Origin: an uncultured Oscillospiraceae bacterium | Lineage (GTDB): Bacteria; Bacillota; Clostridia; Oscillospirales; Oscillospiraceae | NCBI GenBank assembly: GCA_947627735.1 | Contig: CANQXG010000010.1 | Coordinates: forward strand, 1-64,000 | Length of the DNA stretch: 64,000 bases | Direction of reading: 5' to 3' | Shown: piece by piece, positions 1-8,668 of the stretch | Layout of the letters: every line of letters begins with the position of its first letter | How positions within the stretch are numbered: position 1 is the stretch's first letter | Notes under the pieces: model-generated | What the model was told of the DNA's origin: nothing | Databases searched by the model: none | What the model saw: only the letters and a program-made list of their open reading frames with translations | Position numbers and translations under genes: made by a program

Positions 1-103
1 GCCTTCACACATCCGTCTACTTATTCCCTTACACTAGGGGGCTTTTTCCCTGTCCGTTTCGCTTGGTACAGTTCAGATCGGAGGGGGAGCTTTTTCTATG
101 CCC

Positions 104-1276
104 TTATATCCGCGCCGCGCCGGTGTCCCGGGCGGCCTGGGCCACGGCGGCGGCCACCGCGTCCCGCACCCGGGGGTCGAAGGGCCGGGGGATGATGTAC
201 TGCGCGGACAGCTCGTCGCTGCCCACCAGATCCGCTAGGGCGTGGGCGGCAGCTACCTTCATGGCGTCGTTGATGTCCCGCGCCCGCACGTCCAGCGCGC
301 CCCGGAAGATGCCGGGGAAGGCCAGGACATTGTTCAGCTGATTGGGCAGGTCGCTGCGGCCCGTGGCGGCCACGGCGGCGCCGTTTTTGATCGCCTCGTT
401 GGGGAAGATCTCCGGCGTGGGATTGGCGCAGGCGAACACGATGGCGTCCTTCGCCATGGAGCGGACCATCTCCCCGGTGACGGAGCCGGGGGCGGACACG
501 CCGATGACCGCGTCCGCGCCGCGCAGGGCGTCGGCCAGGGCGCCGGTGAGGCCGGTCTTATTGGTGACGGCGGCCAGGGAGGCCTTGGCGGGGTTGAGGC
601 CGGGCCGGCCCGCGGCGATGGCGCCGGTCCGGTCGCAGACGATCACGTCCCCCGTCCCCGCCTGGACCAGCAGCCGGGCGATGGCGGTGCCGGCGGCGCC
701 GGCGCCGTTGATGACCACCCGCACGTCCTCCAGGCGCTTATGGACCACCTTCAGGGCGTTGATGAGTCCCGCCAGGGCGATGACGGCGGTGCCGTGCTGG
801 TCGTCGTGGAACACGGGGATGTCGCACAGCCCCTTCAGCTTCTCCTCGATCTCGAAGCAGCGGGGGGCGGAGATGTCCTCCAGGTTGATGCCGCCGAAGG
901 AGCAGGCCAGCAGGGCCACGGTGCGGACGATGTCGTCCACGTCATGGCTGCGCACGCACAGGGGGATGGCGTCCACGCCGCCGAAGGCCTTGAACAGCAC
1001 GCACTTGCCCTCCATCACGGGCATGCCCGCCTCCGGGCCGATGTCCCCCAGGCCCAGCACCGCGGAGCCGTCGGTGACCACCGCCACGGTGTTCCACCGG
1101 CCCGTGAGTTCATAGCTCTTGTCCGGGTCCTTCTGGATCTCCAGACAGGGGGCGGCCACGCCGGGGGTATAGGCCAGGGACAGGGCCTCGGCGCTGTCCA
1201 CCGGGGCCTTAGGCTGGACGGACAGCTTGCCCCGCCACTGGGCATGGGCCTGGAGAGATGCTTTCAGATAATCCAT
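104..1276 (-). CDS. NAD(P)-dependent malic enzyme (malate dehydrogenase, oxaloacetate-decarboxylating)
   Basis: Oxidatively decarboxylates malate to pyruvate and CO2 in the cytoplasm. The 390-residue protein matches the short bacterial malic enzymes. It shows the N-terminal [11 protein letters not shown] block with the catalytic Tyr near residue 36, the Lys in [13 protein letters not shown] near 91, the metal-binding ED near 133-134 and FHDDQHGTA near 157-164, and a Rossmann motif [10 protein letters not shown] at 189-198. It is the last gene of a minus-strand operon, 16 bases after the fumarase beta gene. The operon thus makes malate from fumarate and then pyruvate plus NAD(P)H, and its first gene, nadE, makes the cofactor. 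Cofactor preference (NAD or NADP) cannot be read by eye. No clear terminator is visible in positions 1-103. Confidence 0.93.
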   Translation of the reverse strand: MDYLKASLQAHAQWRGKLSVQPKAPVDSAEALSLAYTPGVAAPCLEIQKDPDKSYELTGRWNTVAVVTDGSAVLGLGDIGPEAGMPVMEGKCVLFKAFGGVDAIPLCVRSHDVDDIVRTVALLACSFGGINLEDISAPRCFEIEEKLKGLCDIPVFHDDQHGTAVIALAGLINALKVVHKRLEDVRVVINGAGAAGTAIARLLVQAGTGDVIVCDRTGAIAAGRPGLNPAKASLAAVTNKTGLTGALADALRGADAVIGVSAPGSVTGEMVRSMAKDAIVFACANPTPEIFPNEAIKNGAAVAATGRSDLPNQLNNVLAFPGIFRGALDVRARDINDAMKVAAAHALADLVGSDELSAQYIIPRPFDPRVRDAVAAAVAQAARDTGAARI

Positions 1277-1292
1277 GGTTCAGTCCTCCGTA

Positions 1293-1823
1293 TCACAGAT
1301 AGGGCGAGTATAGGGCGCCCGTGCAGTCGCAAAATACGTTCACCGGGAAGTTCTCCACCTCCAGCCGGTGCACCGCCTCGGTGCCCAGCTCCGGGAAGGC
1401 CACCACCCGGCAGCTCTTCACGTAATTGGCCAGCAGCGCCCCGCAGCCGCCCTCGGCGGCAAAGTAGACGCAGGTGTGCTCCCGGATGGCGTCGATCACC
1501 GGCTGGCCCCGGCGGCCCTTGCCGATCAGGCCCTTCAGGCCCGCCTGAAGCAGGGCGGGGGTGTACCGGTCCATCCGGTAGGAGGTGGTGGGGCCGCAGG
1601 AGCCGATGGGCCGGCCCGGGGGCGCGGGGGTGGGGCCGGTGTAGTAGATGATCTGGCCGGCGGGGTCGAAGGGCAGGGGCTTTCCCGCCGCCAGTAGCTC
1701 CGCCAGCTTTTTGTGGGCCGCGTCCCGGGCGGTGTAGATCACGCCGGTGATGCGCACCTGATCCCCGGCCCGGAGGGACCGGACCGTTTCGTCGGTCAAA
1801 GGTGTGGTGATATGTTTTTCCAT
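1293..1823 (-). CDS. Class I (Fe-S) fumarate hydratase, beta subunit
   Basis: C-terminal catalytic domain of the two-subunit iron-sulfur fumarase (or the related L(+)-tartrate dehydratase). The 176 residues start at MEKHITTPLT. They contain the family segment GPTPAPPGRPIGSCGPTTSY followed by RMD, and later EGGCGALLANYVK. The ATG overlaps the alpha-subunit stop by one base (TAATG), and the Shine-Dalgarno GGAGG lies inside the alpha gene. Translation is therefore probably coupled, giving equal subunit amounts. A longer reading frame upstream is only out-of-frame alpha coding sequence. Malic enzyme next door makes fumarase the more likely activity than tartrate dehydratase. Confidence 0.9.
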   Translation of the reverse strand: MEKHITTPLTDETVRSLRAGDQVRITGVIYTARDAAHKKLAELLAAGKPLPFDPAGQIIYYTGPTPAPPGRPIGSCGPTTSYRMDRYTPALLQAGLKGLIGKGRRGQPVIDAIREHTCVYFAAEGGCGALLANYVKSCRVVAFPELGTEAVHRLEVENFPVNVFCDCTGALYSPYL

Positions 1824-2587
1824 TATAATTCCTCCGTTGCCCAGCGCAGGCTGTGGCAGCCGATGGACACGGCGCAGGGCAGCCCGGCGATGTGGGTGGG
1901 GGCGGCGGCGATGTTCACGCCGATGGAGAACTTCCTCGTCGCCTCGTACAGCTCCTGTTCCAGCTGGGCGTAGAAGGGGTCGGGGTTGGGTCCCTCCCGG
2001 AGGGTGGCCTTCTTGGCTATATAGGCGGCCCGGTCGAAGTTGCCGCCGATCCCCACGCCGATCATCACCGGCGGGCAGGCGTCGGGCACGGCCATGCGGG
2101 CCGTTTCCAGCACGAAGGCCTTCACCCCCTCCAGGCCGTCCGCGGGGGCCAGCATGGCGATGCGGGCCTTGTTCTCGCAGCCGAAGCCACGGGGGACCAC
2201 GGTGACCTTCACCCTGTCCCCGGGGACCAGGTCCGTGTACAGGGCGGCGGGGGTGTTGTCCCCGGTATTGGTCCGGCGCAGGGGGTCGGCCACGATGGAG
2301 GAGCGCAGATACCCCTCCTTCACCGCCCGGCGCACGCCCTCGTCCACCGCGGCGGGGATGTCGCCGGTCAGGTGCACGTCCTGGCCCACCTCCAGGTACA
2401 CGGCGGCCATGCCGGTGTCCTGGCACAGGGGGATGACGCCGTTTTTCTCAAAATTCTCGATGATGTAGGGGTTGCCGAAGGCGTACAGCTTCGCCTTCAC
2501 CGGTTCGGGCAGGACAAGACAGGCCTGCACATACAGCTTCGCCACGGCGTCGGTCAGCCGCCGGGCGTCCACCTCCCGGACGCTCAT
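1823..2587 (-). CDS. Class I (Fe-S) fumarate hydratase, alpha subunit, with shortened N-terminal region
   Basis: Iron-sulfur half of the two-subunit fumarase that interconverts fumarate and malate. The 254 residues carry PLCQDTG with Cys55, the RTNTGDNTPA block near 106-114, GFGCENKA with Cys137, and ACPPVMIGVGIGG with Cys171. These cysteines are the likely [4Fe-4S] ligands by family analogy. The family is usually about 280 residues. Here the stretch between the first helix and CQDTG reads FGNPYIIENFEKNGV and is shorter than usual by roughly 20 residues, without a frame break. The start overlaps the nadE stop by four bases (ATGA). This is an oxygen-sensitive enzyme, fitting an anaerobe. Confidence 0.9.
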   Translation of the reverse strand: MSVREVDARRLTDAVAKLYVQACLVLPEPVKAKLYAFGNPYIIENFEKNGVIPLCQDTGMAAVYLEVGQDVHLTGDIPAAVDEGVRRAVKEGYLRSSIVADPLRRTNTGDNTPAALYTDLVPGDRVKVTVVPRGFGCENKARIAMLAPADGLEGVKAFVLETARMAVPDACPPVMIGVGIGGNFDRAAYIAKKATLREGPNPDPFYAQLEQELYEATRKFSIGVNIAAAPTHIAGLPCAVSIGCHSLRWATEEL

Positions 2588-3312
2588 CCGGGGTAGGTCA
2601 CCTGGGGCAGACGCTTGTGCTCGCTGACGCGGTGGAACCGGTCGATGACGGCCCTGTCCCGCTCCGTGGCCTGGCCGGTGAGCAGGAACTGGTCGATGGC
2701 GGCGTAAGTCACGCCCATCTCCTGCTCGTCGGTCTGGCCCTCAAAAAGGCCGGCGGAGGGCGCCTTTGTCCGGATGGACATGGGCGCGTCCAGGTATGCC
2801 AGAAATTCGTATATCTCCGTCACGGTCAGGTCCGCGATGGGGTCGAAGTCATAGGCCCCGTCCCCCCACTTGGTGAAGTAGCCCATGTAGGCCTCGCTGC
2901 GGTTGCCGGTGCCGGCCACCAGCCGGCCCTCGGCCCCGGCGATGGCGTACAGGGTGGTCATGCGCAGCCGGGGGGCGATGTTGGCCACGGCGGCGTCGGT
3001 CATGGCGGTGACGCCCCGCAGGGCGGTCAGCTCCGCCTCCCGCACAGCCGTTAGGTCCACCAGGCGTGTTTCGATGCCGTACTTTTCCGCCACGGCTTTT
3101 CCGTCTTCCAGGTCGATGTTGAAATTGCGTTTCGACGCGCAGGGCATGAGCACGCCCACGGTGTTCTCGCAGGCGGCCTTGCACAGGATGCCCACCAGGG
3201 TGCAGTCCTTGCCGCCGGAGTTGCCGTAGACGATGCCCTTCTGGCCGCTGGCGGCCAGGGTGTCCCGGATGAACGCCACCCGCTTTTCAAATTCCTGCTT
3301 GTAATCTCTCAT
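2584..3312 (-). CDS. nadE: NH3-dependent NAD+ synthetase
   Basis: Amidates nicotinic acid adenine dinucleotide to NAD+ using ATP and ammonia. The 242-residue protein has the PP-loop motif as NSGGKDCT (residues 31-38), where most family members have SGGIDS. GTGNRSEAYMGYFTKWGDGA and FEGQTDEQEMG are further NadE signatures. There is no glutaminase domain, so free ammonia is used. It is the first gene of nadE-fumA-fumB-malic enzyme, with a promoter at 3354-3382 and Shine-Dalgarno GGAGG nine bases before the ATG. Pairing NAD synthesis with two dehydrogenase-pathway genes is metabolically coherent. Confidence 0.92.
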   Translation of the reverse strand: MRDYKQEFEKRVAFIRDTLAASGQKGIVYGNSGGKDCTLVGILCKAACENTVGVLMPCASKRNFNIDLEDGKAVAEKYGIETRLVDLTAVREAELTALRGVTAMTDAAVANIAPRLRMTTLYAIAGAEGRLVAGTGNRSEAYMGYFTKWGDGAYDFDPIADLTVTEIYEFLAYLDAPMSIRTKAPSAGLFEGQTDEQEMGVTYAAIDQFLLTGQATERDRAVIDRFHRVSEHKRLPQVTYPG

Positions 3313-3353
3313 GTGTATGCGCCTCCATTGCCGACCGGAGGGTCGTTTTTACC

Positions 3354-3382
3354 AGTATAACCTCAAAACGCCGGTTTGGCAA
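3354..3382 (-). promoter_or_regulatory. Promoter of the nadE-fumarase-malic enzyme operon
   Basis: On the minus strand TTGCCA (3382-3377) and TATACT (3359-3354) are separated by exactly 17 bases. A small stem CGACC/GGTCG lies in the leader before the GGAGG Shine-Dalgarno of nadE. Confidence 0.7.
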
Positions 3383-3446
3383 TGCCCTTCCGGGGTCGGA
3401 CAGCGCCAAGGATGGGCGGTTTTTCCCGGCATTTTCCTGTGGGGAA

Positions 3447-3500
3447 TTACAAAAAAATTACAACTAATTGATAGTTTTTCCCCGCCGGGACTGCCATAAT
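3447..3500 (+). promoter_or_regulatory. Class A promoter: 11-bp-phased TTACA direct repeat plus CATAAT
   Basis: TTACA occurs at 3447 and 3458, an 11-base repeat typical of OmpR/PhoB-family regulators. ACTAATTGATAG and a T-run follow, then CATAAT at 3495-3500. The same block, with identical spacing from TTGATA to CATAAT (21 bases), precedes the other two subfamily-A lipoprotein genes. The position 17 bases upstream of CATAAT holds no good -35, so activation by a bound regulator is likely. Confidence 0.7.
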
Positions 3501-3544
3501 GGGTCCGAAGCCGCCCGGAGAGGCGGGAAAGGAGCGACTATTCT

Positions 3545-4930
3545 ATGAAAAAGACGTATATCGTGCCGCTGCTGGCGGCGCTGACGGTCCTGGCCGCCGG
3601 CTGCCAGGCCACCCCGGAGGAGCCTATCGTGGTGGGAAAGAGCAACGATGCGCTCATCCGCCGGGCGGAGGAGGACACCTCCGGGACCCTGGCGGAGCGG
3701 GTGGCCGCCCCGGAGACCTGCCAGGACAGCTTTTCCAGTACCGACGGGAGGCTGACTGTGACCGTGGACGCGGCCGTCACCGTCCCGGCGGCGGACAGCG
3801 TGCCCATCATCCGCGTCACCGACGGGACCATCACCCAGGAGCAGGCGGACGTGCTGATGGCCTCGCTGGTCCACACGCCCCTGCATGATCCCTCCGAACG
3901 CTCCAAGGACGAGATCATGGAGCAGATCCTGGAATACAAGCAGATGCTGGCCGAGGGGCCTACGGAGGAGGACGTGGGCATCACCTACTATGATGGCAAC
4001 GGCAATGAACTGTCCTGGGAACAGTCGATGCAGCAGGCCATCGACCGGCTCCAGGAGGAATACAGCGCCGCCCCGGAGGAGAATGAGCGGGCCGCCATAT
4101 CCGGTCAATTCGTCGAGAAGGACGGGGCGTCCCTGATCGAGGGCGTCGGCTATTCCGAGGAATACGGCTACGAATCGTTCCAGGTGGGGAATTTCGCGGG
4201 CCTTGGCGCTCACCGTGCGCTCTACGACCGAAACAGCGTCGGCAATGGGGGCTATATCCTCCTTGAACCCACGTACATCCAGTACGCGGACACTGCGGGC
4301 CGGGAGCTGCCCGGACTGACCATCTCCGCCGACGACGCCCGGGCGCTGACCGACCCGGTGGTGGAAAAGCTGGGCATCGAAAATATGGCGTTTTACGCCG
4401 CCCGAAAGGGATATGAGGAGGGAAACGAGCGATGGCCGGAGCGGGATTTCTGGGTCGTGCTGTACACCCGCAGCTTCGGCGGCCTGCCCATCACCTACAC
4501 CTCCGCCACCGGCAGTATGATGACGGACGCGGCGGTGTATAACGAGCCCTGGCGCTATGAGACGCTGGCCTTTTTCGTGGACGACAGCGGCATCGTGGGG
4601 CTGCACTGGGAGGCCCCCTATACCGTCGGGGAGACGGTGACGGAGGACTCCGCCCTGCTGTCCTTCCCGGACGTGGAGGACGTGTTCCGGAAGATGTACG
4701 TGGTCAATAACGACGGCCTGGAGCAGACCGTGCGCGTCACCCGGATATGCCTGGGCTACGCCCGCATCGCCGAGCAGGACCGGGAGGGTTCCGCCATCCT
4801 GGTGCCCGCCTGGGACTTCTTCGGCACGGTCACCGGCGCCGACGGCGTCCTCCGGGGCGGGCCGGACGACAGCCTTCTCACCATCAACGCCATCGACGGG
4901 GCCATCATCGACCGGGGCATGGGCTACTGA
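3545..4930 (+). CDS. Subfamily A lipoprotein A1 of the CQATPE family
   Basis: Predicted surface lipoprotein of 461 residues: a short signal peptide, then lipobox LAAGC and the invariant CQATPE found in all seven paralogues here. Subfamily A marks are GKSNDALIRRAEE, GTLAERVAAPE and a beta-rich DAAVTVP segment. A helical stretch with a KDEI motif and GPTEEDVG follows. The C-terminal end is LVPAWDFFGT and then LTINAIDGAIIDRGMGY. That end recalls PepSY/YycI-like domains, but this is my inference. I do not recognise a defined function; it may belong to an Oscillospiraceae DUF family (possibly DUF6034, not checked). It is preceded by a class A promoter and followed by the two-component operon. Confidence 0.8.
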   Translation: MKKTYIVPLLAALTVLAAGCQATPEEPIVVGKSNDALIRRAEEDTSGTLAERVAAPETCQDSFSSTDGRLTVTVDAAVTVPAADSVPIIRVTDGTITQEQADVLMASLVHTPLHDPSERSKDEIMEQILEYKQMLAEGPTEEDVGITYYDGNGNELSWEQSMQQAIDRLQEEYSAAPEENERAAISGQFVEKDGASLIEGVGYSEEYGYESFQVGNFAGLGAHRALYDRNSVGNGGYILLEPTYIQYADTAGRELPGLTISADDARALTDPVVEKLGIENMAFYAARKGYEEGNERWPERDFWVVLYTRSFGGLPITYTSATGSMMTDAAVYNEPWRYETLAFFVDDSGIVGLHWEAPYTVGETVTEDSALLSFPDVEDVFRKMYVVNNDGLEQTVRVTRICLGYARIAEQDREGSAILVPAWDFFGTVTGADGVLRGGPDDSLLTINAIDGAIIDRGMGY

Positions 4931-4949
4931 TTTAATACAATCTTAAAGT

Positions 4950-4985
4950 TTTTGACGCCGTTTTGATGCCACGGCGGTGTATACT
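4950..4985 (+). promoter_or_regulatory. Class B promoter in front of the two-component operon
   Basis: TTTTGACGCCG (4950-4960) is followed directly by TTTTGATGCCA (4961-4971), an 11-base direct repeat. TATACT lies at 4980-4985. The same repeat with the same spacing precedes the four subfamily-B lipoprotein genes, so the regulator probably controls itself and them. Confidence 0.72.
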
Positions 4986-5032
4986 TGTCCTGCCCCGGCG
5001 GGACCGGGGCGTCATGACAGGGAGGGACGAGC

Positions 5033-5695
5033 ATGAAAAACCGTATCCTGATCGTGGAGGACGACGAGGGCATCTCCAGCGCGGTGGCGCTGAACCTGCG
5101 TGTGGCGGGCTACGAGTGCACGGTGTTCGACGACGGCCAAAAGGCGGCCGAGAGCCTGCAGGCCGACCACGGCTATGACCTGGCGCTGCTGGACATCATG
5201 CTGCCGGGCATCGACGGGTTCGAGCTGTTCGGCTATATGGAGCGCTGGCGCATCCCGGTGATCTACATGACCGCCAAGACCGACTCCGCCTCGGAGATCC
5301 GGGGGCTGCGGGACGGGGCGGAGGACTATGTGGTCAAGCCCTTCGACATCCTCACCCTCATGGTGCGCATGGAGAAGGTGCTGCGCCGGACGGGGCGGCT
5401 GAACACGGTGTACCGGGTCCGGGACGTGGAGGTAAACAGCGAGGCAAGATCCGTGACGAAGGCGGGCGAGCCGGTGGAGCTGCAGCCGCTGGAGTTCAAG
5501 GTGCTGCTGACGCTGCTGCGGTACAAAAACCTCACTGTGTCCCGGGAGCAGCTGCTGGACGAGGTGTGGGGCAGCGGCTACCTGGGGGAGAGCCGGGCGG
5601 TGGATATGAAGATATCCAGCCTGCGCCGGAAGCTGGACCTGGGCGACGCCATCCGGACCATCCCCAAGCAGGGCTACAGACTGGAGGAGCGGTGA
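5033..5695 (+). CDS. OmpR/PhoB-family response regulator
   Basis: 220-residue transcription factor. The receiver domain has acidic EDD at 9-11, phospho-acceptor Asp54 in LLDIMLP, Thr80 in YMTAK and Lys102 in VVKPFD. The C-terminal winged-helix domain contains PLEFKVLLTLLRYKNLTVSR and ends RTIPKQGYRLEER. It is one base upstream of the sensor kinase and surely its partner. The class B box in its own promoter, shared with four neighbouring lipoprotein genes, points to a local regulon with positive autoregulation (inference). OmpR-family proteins normally bind 10-11 bp direct repeats, as seen here. Confidence 0.95.
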   Translation: MKNRILIVEDDEGISSAVALNLRVAGYECTVFDDGQKAAESLQADHGYDLALLDIMLPGIDGFELFGYMERWRIPVIYMTAKTDSASEIRGLRDGAEDYVVKPFDILTLMVRMEKVLRRTGRLNTVYRVRDVEVNSEARSVTKAGEPVELQPLEFKVLLTLLRYKNLTVSREQLLDEVWGSGYLGESRAVDMKISSLRRKLDLGDAIRTIPKQGYRLEER

Positions 5696-5696
5696 G

Positions 5697-7088
5697 ATGA
5701 AGCTGTGGCAGAAGGCGGCGGCGGTCTGCGCCGCGGTGCTGGCGGCGGTGGTGGCGGTGTGCTCCGCCGCCATGCTGCTGTATGCCCGCCACACCATCCT
5801 GGACATGACCCGGCGGCAGGTGCAGACGAAGCAGCGGGACCTGATGACGTCCTTTTCGGAGATGGCCCGGTACTATCTGCTGGACGGGGACTCCGACGAG
5901 GTGCGCCAATCGCTGGTGAACTACTGCTTCTCCCGCTTCGCCGACGAGACGGCGGTGCTGACCCGGGGCGGGGAGACGGTCAGCTCGGCGCTGAGCATCG
6001 ACCCGGCCAAATATGCGGACGCGGGGAAGGGCACGGACCTCTATGAGGGCGTGGTCCGGGACCGGCAGGTGATGATCGCCGCCGAGAGCGTGCGCATACA
6101 GGCGGAGGAGTACGAGGTCTACACGGTCCAGGACGTGACGGACATCCACAGGTCTCTGATGCTGATGGCCCTGATCTTCGCCGGGGTGAGCCTGGGGGGC
6201 ATCGGCGCGGGGGCCGGGGCGGTGATCCTGCTGATGCGCCGGGGGGCCAGGCCCCTGGCGGCGCTGTCCGATGCGGCAAGGCGCATCGCCGGCGGGGAGT
6301 ACGCCATCCGGGCGGCGGTGGATACGCGGGATGAGATCGGCGCCCTGGCGGCGGATTTCAACACCATGGCCGCCGCCGTCCAGACCCGGGTGGAGGAGCT
6401 GTCCGAGACGGCGGAGCGGCAGCGGCTGTTCATCGGCGGGGTGACCCACGAGTTCAAGACGCCCCTGACGGCGCTGCTGCTGCACACCCGGCTGCTGCGG
6501 CAGGTGAATATGACGGAGGCCGAGCGGGACAGGTCTCTGGCCCGGATCGAGCAGCAGTGCCGGTGGCTGGAGCGGATGATCCAGGCCCTTTTGAAGCTCA
6601 TCACCCTCCGGCGGGAGGACGTGGACGCCCGGCCCATCCCCGCCGGGGAGCTGCTGGAGCGGGTGGCGCAGGCCACGGAGGACATGCTGGCCCAGCGGGG
6701 CGCGGCGCTGCGCACGGACAGCGACGGCGGGACGCTGGCGGTGGACCCGGAGCTGATGCAGTCGCTGCTGATGAACCTGGTGGACAACGCCGCCAAGGCC
6801 TATGACCCGCAGGCGGCGGACAAGACGGTGTGGCTGACCGCCCGGGGGAACGTTCTCCAGGTCCGGGACGCGGGCCGGGGCATCCCCCCGCAGGCCCAGG
6901 AGCGGATATTCGAGCCGTTTTACATGGTGGACAAGTCCCGCAGCAAGAAAAACGGGGGCAGCGGCCTGGGCCTGGCGCTGGTGCGCCGCATCGCCGACGC
7001 CCACGGCGCCCGCCTGGAGGTGGACAGCGCCCCCGGCCGGGGCACCACCGTGCGGGTGATCCTGGCATTACAAAAAAATTACAACTAA
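5697..7088 (+). CDS. Membrane sensor histidine kinase
   Basis: 463-residue sensor with TM1 about residues 8-30, an extracytoplasmic sensor region of about 120 residues (32-152), and TM2 about 153-180. A HAMP domain (RPLAALSDAARRIAGGEY) is followed by an H-box GVTHEFKTPLT with His251, an N-box LLMNLVDNAAKA, and G boxes DAGRGIP and GGSGLGLAL. The sensor region has no fold I recognise. The last six residues, LQKNYN, are encoded by the class A operator of the next gene. The regulatory element therefore overlaps the coding end and stop codon. Signal unknown; the surrounding lipoproteins and exporter suggest an envelope or antimicrobial stress (inference). Confidence 0.93.
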   Translation: MKLWQKAAAVCAAVLAAVVAVCSAAMLLYARHTILDMTRRQVQTKQRDLMTSFSEMARYYLLDGDSDEVRQSLVNYCFSRFADETAVLTRGGETVSSALSIDPAKYADAGKGTDLYEGVVRDRQVMIAAESVRIQAEEYEVYTVQDVTDIHRSLMLMALIFAGVSLGGIGAGAGAVILLMRRGARPLAALSDAARRIAGGEYAIRAAVDTRDEIGALAADFNTMAAAVQTRVEELSETAERQRLFIGGVTHEFKTPLTALLLHTRLLRQVNMTEAERDRSLARIEQQCRWLERMIQALLKLITLRREDVDARPIPAGELLERVAQATEDMLAQRGAALRTDSDGGTLAVDPELMQSLLMNLVDNAAKAYDPQAADKTVWLTARGNVLQVRDAGRGIPPQAQERIFEPFYMVDKSRSKKNGGSGLGLALVRRIADAHGARLEVDSAPGRGTTVRVILALQKNYN

Positions 7089-7121
7089 TTGATAGTTTTT
7101 TACCGCGCCCGGCACCATAAT
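7068..7121 (+). promoter_or_regulatory. Class A promoter overlapping the 3' end of the kinase gene
   Basis: TTACA repeats start at 7068 and 7079 (11 bases apart). ACTAATTGATAG and a T-run follow, then CATAAT at 7116-7121. The repeats lie within the last codons and stop of the histidine kinase. The block is almost identical to those at 3447 and 14840. Confidence 0.7.
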
Positions 7122-7151
7122 GGACCTACCGTGAAAAAGGAGGAACAGACC

Positions 7152-8585
7152 ATGAACGGAAAAAGACCCTTTGTTTTCGCGCTGGCCCTGACCATGGCTC
7201 TGGCCGCCGGCTGCCAGGCCACCCCGGAGGAACCCATCGTGTCCGGCAAGAGCAGCGACGCGCTCATCGAGAGAGCGGCGGAGCAGACCGCCGGCACCCT
7301 GGCGGAGCGGGTGGCCGCCCCGGAGAGGTACACCGGCTCCGCCGCCAGCGCCGACGGGGAGATGACCGTGACCATCGACGCGGCGGTGACCGTCCCGGAG
7401 GCGGACCGGGCGCCCATCTTCCGGGTGGTGCCGGCGAACATCACCCAGGAGCAGGTGGACGTGCTGATGGACATGCTGGTGCAGGGGGAGTTGTACGACT
7501 ACGACCTGCCCAAGAGCAAGCAGGAGCTGACCGAGGAGCTGCTGCAGCTGAAGCAGGAGCAGGCCCAGGGACCCTCGGAGGAGGACGCGGGCGCCGTGTG
7601 GGTCACCGAGGACGGCGCCCTGGGCTGGGAGGAATATGTCCAGCAGCGCATCGACCAGCTCCAGGAGGAGATCGCCAAGGCCCCGGAGACGGTGACGCCC
7701 ACCGTGTCCACCGGACAGTTCCAGGTCTATACGGACGACGGCTTCATGCGCGCCGGCGGGGAGAATACCACCGATGAGTACGGCTGGGAGGCCCTGATGG
7801 CGGAGGCGGGGGAGGGCATGGAATACAACTCCCGCGCCAGCTACGTCCGCGCGCCGGAGAGGGGATTCTTCCTGAGCTATGTGACGGCGGACAACACCGA
7901 AGACCTGCCCTACACCTATGAGCTGGACGTGTCCAAAATACCGGACATCGCCGTCACCCAGGAGCAGGCCCAGGCCCTGTGCGAGCCGGTGGTGGAGGCC
8001 CTGGGCATCCCGGACATGCGCCTTTACTCCGCCGTGAAGAAATACGGCGGCGGACCCAACGCGCCCCGGTGCTGCTGGGAGCTGGAGTACACCCGCTGCC
8101 TGGAGGGCATCCCCATCGCCTACTCCTCCGTGGAGCCGGGCTATATCGGGACCTACGAGGGCGACCCTGAGAACTTCGAGTTCAAGCCGCCCTGGGACAA
8201 CGAGAAGCTGATGTTCCTGGTCAACGACGAGGGGATCGTGGGCATGAAATGGGACTGCCCCTATACGATTCAGGAAACGGTCACCGAGGACGCGGCGCTG
8301 CTGCCCTTCGACGACATCATGGACATCTTCGAGAAGATGTTCGGGGTGGAAAACGACGGAAAATCCCTGGACGCCACGGTGGACTCCGTCCGCCTGAGCT
8401 ACATGCGCGTCAGCGAGCAGAACAAGAGCTATACGGGTCTGCTGGTGCCGGTGTGGGATTTTTACGGCACGGAGCAGCGGCACATGGACAGCGGGGAGAG
8501 TTATACCTCCCGTGACCCGGAAAGGAGCCTGATGACCATCAATGCCGTGGACGGCACCGTCATCGACCGGGCGATGGGTTACTGA
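7152..8585 (+). CDS. Subfamily A lipoprotein A2 of the CQATPE family
   Basis: 477-residue lipoprotein starting MNGKRPFVF, chosen because AGGAGG lies eight bases upstream and a signal peptide follows. Lipobox LAAGC and CQATPEEP come first, then GKSSDALIERAAEQ, GTLAERVAAPE and DAAVTVPEA. The region ITQEQVDVLMDMLV leads into a Glu/Gln/Leu-rich helix (KQELTEELLQLKQEQAQ). The protein ends LVPVWDFYGT and MTINAVDGTVIDRAMGY. It is very similar to A1 and A3 in order and motifs. Function unknown. Placement directly behind the kinase, under a class A promoter, suggests a role in sensing or in the envelope response. Confidence 0.8.
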   Translation: MNGKRPFVFALALTMALAAGCQATPEEPIVSGKSSDALIERAAEQTAGTLAERVAAPERYTGSAASADGEMTVTIDAAVTVPEADRAPIFRVVPANITQEQVDVLMDMLVQGELYDYDLPKSKQELTEELLQLKQEQAQGPSEEDAGAVWVTEDGALGWEEYVQQRIDQLQEEIAKAPETVTPTVSTGQFQVYTDDGFMRAGGENTTDEYGWEALMAEAGEGMEYNSRASYVRAPERGFFLSYVTADNTEDLPYTYELDVSKIPDIAVTQEQAQALCEPVVEALGIPDMRLYSAVKKYGGGPNAPRCCWELEYTRCLEGIPIAYSSVEPGYIGTYEGDPENFEFKPPWDNEKLMFLVNDEGIVGMKWDCPYTIQETVTEDAALLPFDDIMDIFEKMFGVENDGKSLDATVDSVRLSYMRVSEQNKSYTGLLVPVWDFYGTEQRHMDSGESYTSRDPERSLMTINAVDGTVIDRAMGY

Positions 8586-8605
8586 GATCGGGAAAATCTT
8601 AAGAA

Positions 8606-8641
8606 TTTTGATGCCGTTTTGATGCAGAGCGGGTGTATGCT
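8606..8641 (+). promoter_or_regulatory. Class B promoter of lipoprotein B1
   Basis: TTTTGATGCCG (8606-8616) abuts TTTTGATGCAG (8617-8627), and TATGCT lies at 8636-8641. A CTTAAG palindrome sits just upstream. Followed by AAAGGAGGCATACGCC and the ATG of B1. Confidence 0.72.
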
Positions 8642-8668
8642 GAGGCCGCTTGAAAGGAGGCATACGCC

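Noticed and set aside
5532-7004. Minus-strand open frame opposite the histidine kinase, and similar ones opposite the lipoproteins
   Set aside because: Same shadow effect. The kinase H, N and G boxes are in the plus frame, and the shadow protein is rich in Arg, His and Pro without motifs.
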